Source: an uncultured Lachnospiraceae bacterium (lineage in GTDB: Bacteria > Bacillota > Clostridia > Lachnospirales > Lachnospiraceae). From it: a stretch of 56,873 bases of DNA. Location: contig CALFCS010000170.1 in the NCBI GenBank assembly GCA_937950565.1, forward strand, positions 1-56,873. Reading direction: 5' to 3'. Made by a program: the position numbers and the translations under genes. Below the pieces are notes generated by a model. It was not told the DNA's origin. It was given only the letters and a program-made list of their open reading frames with translations, and ran no database searches. This document shows, piece by piece, positions 9,819 through 18,165 of the stretch (position 1 is the stretch's first letter; every line of letters begins with the position of its first letter).

Positions 9819-10729
9819 AAAAATTAAGAACAATCCTGGGAATTCTTTGTATGCTTGCATGTATAGGGCTTTTTTTTGCACCGGACGTACGGACTTTCCG
9901 GCTGAATATACAGTCCTCCAGGCAGATTCGTGAATTTGATGAACAGAGAAAGGAGAGCCTGACAGGAGAAGTTTCTTCTGAAAAACAGTATGCAGATAAC
10001 GTTTCTTTTGAAACAGGGAATCCGGACAGGCTCTACCAGGAGGCGAACGCTTATAACCAGCAGATATATGAAAATGGACAGGATGGGCTTAAGGATGCCT
10101 GGAGTTATGAACAGTCTCCGGTGGAGCTGACAGAGCTTCCGGCAGGAGAGATGTTTGGATATATTGAAATACCTGCGATGGAGGTCCGGCTTCCTCTTTA
10201 TGTAGGCGCTGATTCTTCCAATCTGGCAAAGGGTGCGGCGGTGCTTGGACAGACCAGCCTTCCTGTGGGCGGAAATCATACCAATTGTGTAGTTGCGGGA
10301 CATAGAGGATATAAGGGCTCACCATATTTTCGTGAAATTGAGAATCTTAAGATTGGCGATGAGGTGAGTATTACAAATCGGTGGGAAACGCTTGTTTACC
10401 AGGTAGTGGAGATTCAGGTCATTCTTCCTTATGATATAGATGCGATAAGAATTCAAGAAGGGAGGGAGCTTGTGACACTGGTTACCTGCCATCCGTACCG
10501 TTCGAACGGACGTTATCGTTATGTGGTATATTGTGAACGCAAAAATAATACAAAAGATGCCGGTGCAGAGCCTGAACGTCTTGTAGAATATGAACAGGAT
10601 GAGCTGCCGGGCGGTTCTTCCAGACCTGAGCTTATATTCGAGCGCAGGGTGAGAAGAATCAGCGCAGCAGCGATTGTGTCAGCAGTTCTTCTGCTATTAG
10701 TTTTAAGAATAAAAAGGCGTAAACGGTGA
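9815..10729 (+). CDS. Second pilus-locus sortase, atypical class C-like
   Basis: A 304-residue sortase. The ATG at 9815 is chosen because GGAGGGA lies just upstream and it overlaps the preceding stop as ATGA; the frame is open further upstream but without a better site. An N-terminal helix (about residues 5-22) and a C-terminal helix followed by RIKRRKR are present. Catalytic His is in VAGHRGY (H163) and Cys in TLVTC (C225). The region after the Cys reads HPYRSNGRYRYVVYCER, unlike the CTPYGIN/HRLLVRG of its neighbour, and no DPF/DPW lid is visible. It may therefore attach finished pili to the wall or handle the VPDTG ancillary protein while the first sortase polymerises. This division of labour is inferred. 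Confidence 0.88.
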   Translation: MKKLRTILGILCMLACIGLFFAPDVRTFRLNIQSSRQIREFDEQRKESLTGEVSSEKQYADNVSFETGNPDRLYQEANAYNQQIYENGQDGLKDAWSYEQSPVELTELPAGEMFGYIEIPAMEVRLPLYVGADSSNLAKGAAVLGQTSLPVGGNHTNCVVAGHRGYKGSPYFREIENLKIGDEVSITNRWETLVYQVVEIQVILPYDIDAIRIQEGRELVTLVTCHPYRSNGRYRYVVYCERKNNTKDAGAEPERLVEYEQDELPGGSSRPELIFERRVRRISAAAIVSAVLLLLVLRIKRRKR

Positions 10730-10735
10730 ACGGAT

Positions 10736-12925
10736 TTATAATTTAATGTTTTTAAGCGCATCTGCAAATGAGGTGTTCACCGCTTCGTTTTTTTGTTTTT
10801 TCAAATATTTCTGCACATCTTTTTTGGAAACTCCGGCGCCTTCTTTTTCCCGGCGTGCCTTAAAGGCAGACATTTTTTCCTTGTGGCCGCAGGAGCATAC
10901 GAAGGTCTCTTCGTCGCCTTTTTTGATAAGTTCCATTTTTTTGTGGCAGTTCGGGCAGCGTGCATTGCTCAAACGTGCAATGGTTTCGCGGTAACCGCAT
11001 TCTCTGTCCTGGCAGACAAGAAGGCGGGCGTTTTTTCCATTCACGGCAAGCATCCGCTTTCCGCAGCGGGGGCATTTGGTATTCGTAAGGTTATCGTGGC
11101 GGAAAGTGCCGTCCGCGGTGCGGATTTCACGAATCAATTCTTTGGTGTATCCTTCAATTTCCTTGATAAAACCTGATTTTTTACGCTTTCCTTTGGAAAT
11201 GTCTGCCAACTGCATTTCCCAGGAGGCAGTCAGCTCTGGTTTTTTCAAATCATCCGGGACGAGTTCAAGAAGCTGCTTTCCTTTGGAGGTAACGAATAGT
11301 TCATTTCCTTTCTTTTCAATCAGGAAGGAATGGAACAGCTTTTCAATGATGTCAGCTCTGGTAGCAACTGTTCCAAGACCTCCGGTTTCCCCAAGTGTTT
11401 TCCGGGCTTTTGCGTCGGAAGACTCCATATATTTTACCGGATTTTCCATGGCAGACAGAAGGGTGGCTTCTGTAAATCTTGCCGGGGGCTTTGTCTTACC
11501 GGAAGTTATCGTCACTGTGTGAATGGGCAGGGACTGTCCTTTTTTCAGCTTGGGCAGCGGCTGGTCGGCAGGCGTGTACTCCTCGTCCGTATCCTCCTCG
11601 TCCCATGTCTCGTATATCTGATGCCATCCGGCGTGTGTTATAATCTTTCCCTTTGCAACGAAGGTCTGTCCGCAGGCAGAGGCCTTCATGGTTGTCTGCT
11701 CATATTCGAACGGCGGGTAAAGGACACTGATAAATCTTCGTACGACCAGATCATAGATTTTCCGCTCTTCATTTGTCATATGCTCTAACTGTACATACTC
11801 CTCAGTCGGAATAATGGCATGGTGATCGCTTACCTTCTTGTCATCCACAAAGGACTTGTCTGCGCGGATGGGGGTTTTTAAAAGCATCGGGATGTATTTT
11901 TTATAAGGCCCGGTATTACATGCACGAAGCCGTTCTTTAATTGTAGGAACAATATCTGTACCAATGTAACGGGAATCGGTGCGGGGATAAGTCAGTACCT
12001 TATGAGTCTCATACAGGCGCTGCATAATATTGAGTGTTTCTTTCGCAGAAAAGCCAAAGCGCCGGTTTGCATCCCGCTGTAATTCTGTCAAATCATAAAG
12101 TCCCGGAGAGTAGGCCTTTTTCGCAGAGGTATAAACGTCTTTTACGGACAGCTCTGCTTTTTTTAATTGCCCTTCTATACTGGTAATAAATTCCTTGTCA
12201 AAAGAACTAAGGCTTCCGCTTTTTTCGTTTTGCCATGTCCATGTTACTGTGGAAGAAGCTGCTTTTGAAGTGCATTTTAACCCATAGTAATCTTTCGGTT
12301 TAAAGGCACGGATTTCTTCCTCGCGGCGGGCAATAATCGCAAGAGTCGGAGTCTGGACGCGTCCACAGGAAAGCTGAGCGTTATATTTACAGGTGAGGGC
12401 GCGGGTGGCGTTGATTCCAACCAGCCAGTCGGCTTCTGCACGTGCGCCCGCAGCCATGTAAAGGTCATTATACTGCCTTCCGTCTTTTAAATGTGCAAAT
12501 CCTTCCCAGATTGCTTTGTCTGTTACCGACGATATCCAGAGACGTTTGATTGGCTTGTGGCAGCCGGATTTGTCAAGGATCCATCTTGCAACCAGTTCGC
12601 CTTCCCTTCCTGCATCAGTGGCGATGATAACATCTGACACGTCTTTCCGGAACAATTGTGTTTTTACATTATGGTATTGCTTGGAAGTCTGCTTGATAAC
12701 AACCAGATTCCATTTTTCAGGAATCATGGGCAGACTTGCCATGTTCCATTCTTTATATTTTTTGTCGTATTCCTCCGGGTCAGCCAGAGTTACAAGATGG
12801 CCGAGCGCCCAGGTTACAATATATTGATTTCCTTCAATGGCGCCCGGAAGATTCTTGTGACATTTTAAAACACGTGCAATGTCACGGGCGACAGAAGGTT
12901 TTTCCGCTAAAACAAGTGATTTCAT
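10736..12925 (-). CDS. topB: DNA topoisomerase III
   Basis: A type IA topoisomerase of about 729 residues that relaxes negative supercoils and decatenates DNA. The N-terminal Toprim begins MKSLVLAEKPSVARDIARVL. The active-site Tyr is in LTYPRTDSRY (about residue 313). The C-terminal region has Cys4 zinc-binding modules (CPRCGKRM...CQDRECGY and CPNCHKKM...CSCGHKEK). The ATG at 12925 has AAAGGG about nine bases upstream; an ATG two codons earlier (12931) is possible but too close to that site. The gene converges on the pilus operon with only six bases between stops. Such TopB proteins occur in chromosomes and in conjugative elements; no conjugation genes are seen here. Confidence 0.95.
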   Translation of the reverse strand: MKSLVLAEKPSVARDIARVLKCHKNLPGAIEGNQYIVTWALGHLVTLADPEEYDKKYKEWNMASLPMIPEKWNLVVIKQTSKQYHNVKTQLFRKDVSDVIIATDAGREGELVARWILDKSGCHKPIKRLWISSVTDKAIWEGFAHLKDGRQYNDLYMAAGARAEADWLVGINATRALTCKYNAQLSCGRVQTPTLAIIARREEEIRAFKPKDYYGLKCTSKAASSTVTWTWQNEKSGSLSSFDKEFITSIEGQLKKAELSVKDVYTSAKKAYSPGLYDLTELQRDANRRFGFSAKETLNIMQRLYETHKVLTYPRTDSRYIGTDIVPTIKERLRACNTGPYKKYIPMLLKTPIRADKSFVDDKKVSDHHAIIPTEEYVQLEHMTNEERKIYDLVVRRFISVLYPPFEYEQTTMKASACGQTFVAKGKIITHAGWHQIYETWDEEDTDEEYTPADQPLPKLKKGQSLPIHTVTITSGKTKPPARFTEATLLSAMENPVKYMESSDAKARKTLGETGGLGTVATRADIIEKLFHSFLIEKKGNELFVTSKGKQLLELVPDDLKKPELTASWEMQLADISKGKRKKSGFIKEIEGYTKELIREIRTADGTFRHDNLTNTKCPRCGKRMLAVNGKNARLLVCQDRECGYRETIARLSNARCPNCHKKMELIKKGDEETFVCSCGHKEKMSAFKARREKEGAGVSKKDVQKYLKKQKNEAVNTSFADALKNIKL

Positions 12926-12990
12926 GTGCATAATCCCTTTCTTTTTTGATTAGGATAATTATACGAGACGGGAAAGGAAAATGCAAGAAA

Positions 12991-14748
12991 TTAGCTTAAC
13001 AAGTGGATGGCATCCTCTGCAATCTGTTCCGGCGTAAGATGGTGTTCCTTTAAAAGTTCCATGGCGTCATAGCGGTCATAGAAATCTTTTTTCAGGCCAA
13101 AGTTCAGTACCTTCATATCAGAATTTCCATAGAAGGATGCAATTCGCTGACCGAATCCGCCGTCCAGAATACCGTCCTCAAGGGTAATTGCGCAGGTATG
13201 GTTTTCTTTCAGCTTCTCCAGAAGTTCCTCATCCAGACCGGAAGCATAGCGGGGATTAATGAGTGTGGTCTTGCATCCGGTGCGTTTTTCAATTTCTTTG
13301 GCAGCAGCTTCGCCAAGCTGGAAGAAATCTCCGAGAGCCAGCACGGCAATTTTGCTGCCTTTTTCACATACCTGGTAAGTATTCAGATTGCTGTAATCCT
13401 TTGCGACAGGATATTTTGCAGTATGGATGCCGTTTCCAGGCATACTGATGACTACCGGATATTTCTGCTGGTCGATGCTCCATTCCAGCATAGCGAGGTA
13501 TTCTTCCTTGCAGACCGGGGACAGGTAAACCAGTTCCGGGATGTTGCTGAGCATGGAAATTGTGTAAATTCCCAGATGGGTTACATCATTCAGGCCAAAT
13601 ACAGAGGTATAGTTTAAAATGGTCGTTACAGGGCTGTGGTTGATGCAGACATCCTGGGAGAACTGGTCATAGGTTCTCTGGATAAATGTCGCATTTGTTC
13701 CGAAGACTGGTTTCCCGCCGTTCTTTGCAATTCCGGAGCACATGGCAACAGCCTGTTCTTCGGCAATCCCAACATCAATATACTGGTTTCCGGCTTTCTC
13801 CCGGTTTTCTTTTGGAAATCCTACATTTGCAGGAACTGCAGCAGTTACAAACACAACAGATGGGTCCTCTTGCATTTTTTTCAAAATTAAATCTCCGGAT
13901 AAGGAGCTGTAATCTTCATCGTCAAAGGAAACCGTGGCTTTTCCGGATTCCCTGTCAAATGGTACACACCAGTGCCATTCTTCCCGGTCTGCTTCCGCCG
14001 GAGCGTAGCCCTTCCCCTTCTGTGTGTGAAGGTGTACAACGACCGGGTGGTCGATGTCTTTGACCTTCCGGAATGTTTCAATCAGTTTCTCGATATTATT
14101 TCCCTCTGCCTCATAAATGTAATCAAGTCCCATTGCTTTAAAGAGATTGTCAGATGCCGTTCCGTTTGTGTCTCTTAGTTCTGTCAGATTCTTATAGAGT
14201 CCGCCGTGCACTTCTGCAATAGACTGTTCATTATCATTTATAATAATAATCAGGTTGCTTGTCATTTCTCCGGCAAAGTCAAGTCCTTCCAAAGCTTCGC
14301 CGCCGCTTAGGGAGCCGTCTCCGATAATAGCGATAATATTTTCCTGACCTCCGGTTACGTCCCTGCCTTTTGCAAGGCCTGTCGCAAGGCTGATGGAAGT
14401 GGATGTGTGGCCGATGATGAAGAAATCATGCTCGCTTTCTTCCGGATTCGAGTAACCGGATATTTCATGAAAACGAGTTTCATCCAGATAGCCGTAGGCT
14501 CTTCCGGTGAGCATCTTATGAGGGTAGGTCTGATGTGATACATCAAAAACCATTTTATCCTTTGGGGAATCAAACACATAATGCAGGGCAATGGCTGTTT
14601 CTACCATACCAAAGTTCGGGCCGAAATGTCCCCCGGTTTTCGTCAGACGGTTGAAAAGCGCTTCCCTCATCTCGGAAGCAAGAAGATTAAGCTCTGGTAA
14701 AGTCAGTTTCTTTACATCAGATGGGCCGGTAATTTTTTCTAAATACAT
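12991..14748 (-). CDS. DXS-like thiamine-diphosphate enzyme (1-deoxy-D-xylulose-5-phosphate synthase family)
   Basis: 585 residues, somewhat shorter than typical DXS (about 620). The family's three-part layout is present: H41 in GGHFGPNFG, SHQTYPHK near 71-78, the ThDP/Mg motif GDGSLSGG (143-150) with ND at 171-172, DVGIAEEQAV in the middle domain and a transketolase C-terminal domain. DXS joins pyruvate and glyceraldehyde-3-phosphate at the start of the MEP isoprenoid pathway. However, the two Arg known to hold the substrate phosphate in DXS (in DRAG and YPRGN) are replaced here by NYTSVFG and SMPGN, while D and H of NDVTHLG remain. A different acceptor substrate is therefore possible. The gene follows merR by three bases with GGAGGAG upstream, so it belongs to the MerR-controlled operon. 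Confidence 0.8.
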   Translation of the reverse strand: MYLEKITGPSDVKKLTLPELNLLASEMREALFNRLTKTGGHFGPNFGMVETAIALHYVFDSPKDKMVFDVSHQTYPHKMLTGRAYGYLDETRFHEISGYSNPEESEHDFFIIGHTSTSISLATGLAKGRDVTGGQENIIAIIGDGSLSGGEALEGLDFAGEMTSNLIIIINDNEQSIAEVHGGLYKNLTELRDTNGTASDNLFKAMGLDYIYEAEGNNIEKLIETFRKVKDIDHPVVVHLHTQKGKGYAPAEADREEWHWCVPFDRESGKATVSFDDEDYSSLSGDLILKKMQEDPSVVFVTAAVPANVGFPKENREKAGNQYIDVGIAEEQAVAMCSGIAKNGGKPVFGTNATFIQRTYDQFSQDVCINHSPVTTILNYTSVFGLNDVTHLGIYTISMLSNIPELVYLSPVCKEEYLAMLEWSIDQQKYPVVISMPGNGIHTAKYPVAKDYSNLNTYQVCEKGSKIAVLALGDFFQLGEAAAKEIEKRTGCKTTLINPRYASGLDEELLEKLKENHTCAITLEDGILDGGFGQRIASFYGNSDMKVLNFGLKKDFYDRYDAMELLKEHHLTPEQIAEDAIHLLS

Positions 14749-14751
14749 CGT

Positions 14752-15186
14752 TCAGTCTCCTCCTTTTTTCATACAATCAAATGATTTTGTTTCGGGATCA
14801 AAGGAAAACTCCCTGTCCCAGACAAGCTCGCCTGTCTTTAAAGCGTTGTCATAGCGCTCAATTTTATATTCAAGACGGCTGAGCTCCTTTTGATATTTTT
14901 CTAATTGTTTTAAAATTTCCTCACGGGCTTCTTTTAATAAATCCCGTCTGGCTGCAAAGGTGTCATCTCCCTGCTGGTACAGCTTTACATATTCAATAAT
15001 CATTTCTACAGGAACGCCGGCATTGCGCATACAGATAGCATTTTCTACCCATCTCAGGTCCTGCTCTTTGTAGTCCCGGATACCGCCCTTTGTGCGGCCG
15101 ACTTCAGGAATGACACCGACTCTTTCGTAGTAACGGAGTGTATCCGGGGATATGTGGTATTTTTCACATACATCTTTGATGGTCAT
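14752..15186 (-). CDS. MerR family transcriptional regulator
   Basis: 144 residues. An N-terminal winged helix-turn-helix (MTIKDVCEKYHISPDTLRYYE) is followed by the MerR signature and a coiled-coil helix (about residues 85-120) with repeated EEILKQLEKYQKEL-type heptads. The ATG at 15186 is preceded by GGAGG at the right distance; an in-frame GTG at 15195 overlaps that site. The C-terminal effector part is short, as in the small MerR regulators of stress and redox genes, with a single Cys near the end. It is co-transcribed with the DXS-like gene from a MerR-type promoter 25 bases upstream and so probably regulates itself and that enzyme. The inducer is unknown. Confidence 0.9.
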   Translation of the reverse strand: MTIKDVCEKYHISPDTLRYYERVGVIPEVGRTKGGIRDYKEQDLRWVENAICMRNAGVPVEMIIEYVKLYQQGDDTFAARRDLLKEAREEILKQLEKYQKELSRLEYKIERYDNALKTGELVWDREFSFDPETKSFDCMKKGGD

Positions 15187-15210
15187 CGTTCTCACCTCCG
15201 TGTGTAATTC

Positions 15211-15241
15211 ATTATATAACCTGGAGCTAACTCCAAGTCAA
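15211..15241 (-). promoter_or_regulatory. MerR-type promoter/operator with 19-bp spacer
   Basis: Reading the minus strand, TTGACT (-35, 15241-15236) and TATAAT (-10, 15216-15211) are separated by 19 bases instead of 17. The spacer contains the dyad TGGAG-TTAG-CTCCA. An overlong spacer holding a dyad is the hallmark of promoters that MerR proteins activate by DNA distortion. Confidence 0.88.
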
Positions 15242-15307
15242 GAACCAAATTATAATATTTTCTGACCTCAACTCATTAATTTATGAATTTATAATTTTTT
15301 TGTAATG

Positions 15308-15316
15308 TGCTATAAT
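15308..15316 (+). promoter_or_regulatory. Extended -10 promoter of GNAT-MATE operon
   Basis: TGCTATAAT gives a perfect extended -10 (TGn-TATAAT) with only a weak -35. Transcription would start near 15322, so the mRNA would begin at the hairpin at 15322-15351. Confidence 0.6.
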
Positions 15317-15321
15317 GTGAA

Positions 15322-15351
15322 CACTTGGCGAGGTATTACACGAGCCTAGTG
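15322..15351 (-). repeat. Inverted copy (H0) of the tRNA-linked hairpin element
   Basis: Read on the minus strand this is CACTAGGC, loop TCG...ACCTC, GCCAAGTG. It matches hairpin H2 of the tRNA arrays over 11 bases on one side and 17 on the other (extending to 15319), with only the 5-6 central loop bases differing. It lies at the predicted 5' end of the GNAT-MATE mRNA, in the opposite orientation to the tRNA-linked copies. Confidence 0.8.
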
Positions 15352-15400
15352 GGAACATATGCCCTTATGGCAGAATGAAAAAGGAGGAGGGAAACTTGTT

Positions 15401-15883
15401 ATGGATGTAAATATAGTATTCGGATATGATTTTCCACAGGAAGTGCGTGAAATTTTCGTGGAATATACGGATATGCTGATTGAAAATGATTCTACATTCA
15501 AAGAATATCTTGATATACAGAATTATGATGATGAATTAGAAAATTTGGAGGAAAAATATGGACTGCCTGAGGGACGTTTGTATTTGGCATACTGTGGTGA
15601 TGAATTGGCAGGATGTATCGGATTAAAAAAGATTGATGCAGAAAATTGCGAAATGAAACGTTTATATGTACGTCCGCAGTTTAGAGGGAAAAGGATAGGA
15701 AATCTTTTAATTCAGCAGATTATAGATGATGCAAGAAAAATTGGATATCAGCATATGCTTTTGGATACACTGCCATTTTTGCAAAGTGCAGTCCGTATGT
15801 ATAAAAGATATGGGTTCTATGAAATTGAAAGTTATAATGACAGTCCGATGGATTCTTCGATTTATATGAAATTGGATTTATAA
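15401..15883 (+). CDS. GNAT family N-acetyltransferase
   Basis: 160 residues. The ATG at 15401 is chosen because AAAGGAGGAGGG ends nine bases upstream; an upstream in-frame ATG at 15359 would place that site inside the gene. The acetyl-CoA signature LYVRPQFRGKRIGNLLIQQ (R-x-x-R-G-x-R/G) lies near residues 88-106, and the C-terminal YKRYGFYEI is typical of GNATs. The substrate cannot be read from sequence. The MATE exporter starts 12 bases after its stop, so the two are an operon; with an exporter partner, modification of a small toxic amine or drug is plausible but unproven. Confidence 0.88.
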   Translation: MDVNIVFGYDFPQEVREIFVEYTDMLIENDSTFKEYLDIQNYDDELENLEEKYGLPEGRLYLAYCGDELAGCIGLKKIDAENCEMKRLYVRPQFRGKRIGNLLIQQIIDDARKIGYQHMLLDTLPFLQSAVRMYKRYGFYEIESYNDSPMDSSIYMKLDL

Positions 15884-15894
15884 ACGGTGATATT

Positions 15895-17214
15895 ATGGAA
15901 CAACGGGAAAGTTTTCGTAAGTTTTTTCAATATACGACTTTAAGTGTTTTGGGAACACTAGGGGTATCTTGTTATATTTTAGCAGATACATTTTTTGTTT
16001 CAAAAGGTTTGGGTACAAATGGACTTGCCGCCTTAAATCTGGCTATTCCTGTTTACAATTTTATTCATGGAACAGGTTTGATGCTTGGAATGGGAGGAGC
16101 TACAAGGTTTTGTATCTGTAAAAGTCAGGGCAGAAAAGAGGAAGTGAATCAAATCTATACGAATACGATTTATCTGGCGGTTTTATTTTCCGCGGTATTT
16201 GTATTGCTTGGTCTTTTGTCCGGGGAGAGATTATCTCTTCTTCTGGGAGCAGATGAAAATGTCCGGGAAATGACAAATACATACCTTTTTTGGCTGCTTT
16301 TGTTTTCTCCTGCGTTTATTTTAAATGATGTACTGCTTTGCTTTGTCAGGAATGACGATAGTCCCCGCCTTGCTATGACAGCAATGATAATAGGGAGTCT
16401 TTCAAATATTTTATTGGACTACATTTTTATCTTTCCTATGAAAATGGGAATATTCGGTGCGGTTTTTGCTACTGGCTCATCCCCGGTCATCAGCATTGTG
16501 CTGATGCTTTCACATTGGATAAAAGGGAAAAATACGTTTCATTTCTGCAGGACAAGGATGAAGGCTTATATTGTTTCTCAGGAGCTGGCATTGGGATTTC
16601 CCTCTTTGATTGCACAGCTTTCTTCAGGGATTGTAATGATTACATTTAATGCAATCATATTGAAATTAGAAGGAAATACAGGTGTTGCTGCTTATGGGGT
16701 TATTGCAAACATTTCTCTTGTGGTTGTTGCGGTATATACGGGAGTTGCGCAGGGCGTGCAGCCGCTTATCAGTTATTTTTATGGTAAAAATGATAAGAAG
16801 CAGGTGAAGAGTATGTTGCGTTATTCTATACAGACGATATTGGCAATTTCGCTTTTGGTATATCTTTTCGTCTTTATTTTTGCACAGCCAGTCGCTTCTG
16901 TTTTTAACAGTGAAAACAATTTGGAATTACAGAGGATTGCAGTAGATGGACTGAAAATATATTTCACATCATCTATATTTGTTGGATATAATATTGTATT
17001 GGCAATTTTTTTCACCTCCGTGGAAAGACCACTGCCTGCGCACATTCTTTCTATACTTAGAGGCCTTGTTCTGATTGTCCCTATGGCATTCCTGTTATCC
17101 GCCATAGGTGGAATGACAGGTGTATGGCTTACTTACCCGATTACGGAAGCGGCGGTCGCTTTGCTGGGATATGTTGTGTATAAGCATGGCATATGGTCAC
17201 TAAAGGTCAGTTGA
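15895..17214 (+). CDS. MATE family multidrug/cation antiporter
   Basis: 439 residues, close to the MATE norm, with about twelve hydrophobic helices in two similar halves (for example LNLAIPVYNFIHGTGLMLGMGGA in the first and VAAYGVIANISLVVVAVYTGVAQG in the second). MATE proteins export cationic drugs and metabolites in exchange for Na+ or H+. It is translationally close to the GNAT gene and has only a weak ribosome site of its own. AT-rich codon use compared with the pilus and topB genes hints that this pair may have been acquired. The substrate is unknown. Confidence 0.9.
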   Translation: MEQRESFRKFFQYTTLSVLGTLGVSCYILADTFFVSKGLGTNGLAALNLAIPVYNFIHGTGLMLGMGGATRFCICKSQGRKEEVNQIYTNTIYLAVLFSAVFVLLGLLSGERLSLLLGADENVREMTNTYLFWLLLFSPAFILNDVLLCFVRNDDSPRLAMTAMIIGSLSNILLDYIFIFPMKMGIFGAVFATGSSPVISIVLMLSHWIKGKNTFHFCRTRMKAYIVSQELALGFPSLIAQLSSGIVMITFNAIILKLEGNTGVAAYGVIANISLVVVAVYTGVAQGVQPLISYFYGKNDKKQVKSMLRYSIQTILAISLLVYLFVFIFAQPVASVFNSENNLELQRIAVDGLKIYFTSSIFVGYNIVLAIFFTSVERPLPAHILSILRGLVLIVPMAFLLSAIGGMTGVWLTYPITEAAVALLGYVVYKHGIWSLKVS

Positions 17215-17316
17215 AGAAGTGACTTCCATTTTGTTAAGTTAAATTCTATCAGAGATAAGTTTTTCTGCAAAGAACAGGTTTATGTTTAAATTGCACCTTA
17301 TACTAATATATTCCTA

Positions 17317-17352
17317 TTGACTATATAACAAAATTTGTGTATAATTTTGTTA
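17317..17352 (+). promoter_or_regulatory. Toxin-antitoxin promoter with palindromic operator
   Basis: TTGACT (17317-17322), a 17-base spacer and TATAAT (17340-17345). A perfect 10-bp inverted repeat, TAACAAAATT (17326-17335) and AATTTTGTTA (17343-17352) with seven bases between, covers the spacer and -10. This is the expected operator for autorepression by the antitoxin or the toxin-antitoxin complex. Confidence 0.85.
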
Positions 17353-17371
17353 TCGGAAGGAGGCGCTTAAT

Positions 17372-17635
17372 ATGCCAACAATCAAATCCAGTGCAGAACT
17401 TAGAAACAATTACAATGAAATATCTACATTCTGCCACACTTATACTGAGCCGGTTTTCATCACCAAGAATGGTAAAGGCGACCTTGCTGTTATGAGCATT
17501 GAAGCCTATGAGGAAATGACCAGTCGCTTTGAATTATATGGTCTGATAAAAGAAGGACTTGATGATATTGCCGAGGGCAATACTCGTTCATTCACTAAAG
17601 CAATGTCATCTATCAGGGAGAAACGCGAGCGATGA
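17372..17635 (+). CDS. Type II antitoxin, Phd/YefM family
   Basis: 87 residues. The N-terminal part (IKSSAELRNNYNEISTFCH, then PVFITKNGKGDLAVMSIEAYE) is the Phd/YefM DNA-binding fold, and the Lys/Arg/Glu-rich C terminus is the usual flexible toxin-neutralising tail. GGAAGGAGGCG precedes the ATG. Its last codons overlap the toxin start (ATGA), coupling translation. It should bind the inverted repeat at its promoter. Confidence 0.9.
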   Translation: MPTIKSSAELRNNYNEISTFCHTYTEPVFITKNGKGDLAVMSIEAYEEMTSRFELYGLIKEGLDDIAEGNTRSFTKAMSSIREKRER

Positions 17636-17964
17636 GTTACAATATCCACATCACAGCGGCCGCTGAAAGAGACTTAATTCGTGCCGCAGACCACATTGAA
17701 TTTGTGTTAAAAAACCCAAAGGCTGCTGATGACTTACTTGATGAAGCTGAAAAACAAATTAATTCACTTTCCGATTTTCCTGAGAAATTCCGGCTAGTGG
17801 ATGATCCAGTTCTTGCTTCATGGGGTATTCGTTTTGTCATTGTAAATGGCTATCTTGCCTTTTATACAATTTCAGAAGAGGAAAATCTGGTTATAGTTGT
17901 CCGCTTCCTTTTTCAAAAGAGCAGCTGGAATGCCATTCTCCGCCAAGGGTTTTCCCTGGTATAA
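17632..17964 (+). CDS. Type II toxin, RelE/ParE superfamily
   Basis: 110 residues with the RelE/ParE layout: helical N terminus (ITAAAERDLIRAADHIEFVL), then DFPEKFRLVDDP, and the C-terminal strands GIRFVIVNGYLAFYTI and VIVVRFLFQKSSW. Family members either cleave mRNA on the ribosome (RelE) or inhibit gyrase (ParE). The AADHIEF and LVDDP features lean toward ParE-like, but the target cannot be decided here. It overlaps the antitoxin gene by four bases. Confidence 0.87.
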   Translation: MSYNIHITAAAERDLIRAADHIEFVLKNPKAADDLLDEAEKQINSLSDFPEKFRLVDDPVLASWGIRFVIVNGYLAFYTISEEENLVIVVRFLFQKSSWNAILRQGFSLV

Positions 17965-18012
17965 AGAATCTAAAAGAACATATGGGGGAACGAAAAAAAT
18001 AAGAAAAAAGGC

Positions 18013-18041
18013 TTGCAAAATGTTGCTGTCTGTGGTATGAT
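18013..18041 (+). promoter_or_regulatory. Promoter of tRNA-Glu/tRNA-Cys operon
   Basis: TTGCAA (18013-18018), 17 bases, TATGAT (18036-18041), located 31 bases before tRNA-Glu. Confidence 0.7.
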
Positions 18042-18072
18042 AAATTTCGCGTTTGGAGAACGCATAGAATGT

Positions 18073-18144
18073 GGCTCCGTGGTCAAGCGGTTAAGACATC
18101 GCCCTTTCACGGCGGTAACACGGGTTCGATTCCCGTCGGAGTCA
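18073..18144 (+). tRNA. tRNA-Glu (anticodon TTC)
   Basis: A complete cloverleaf. Acceptor GGCTCCG pairs with CGGAGTC (one G-T). The anticodon stem CGCC/GGCG encloses loop CTTTCAC with TTC at the centre, and the T-arm is CGGGTTCGATTCCCG. The discriminator base is A and CCA is not encoded. Confidence 0.96.
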
Positions 18145-18165
18145 TCGCACGATGAACACAAGGAA

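Noticed and set aside
10736..12925. Topoisomerase III as a sign of an integrative conjugative element
   Set aside because: No relaxase, type IV secretion, integrase or attachment repeats are seen nearby, so an ordinary chromosomal topB is the simpler reading.
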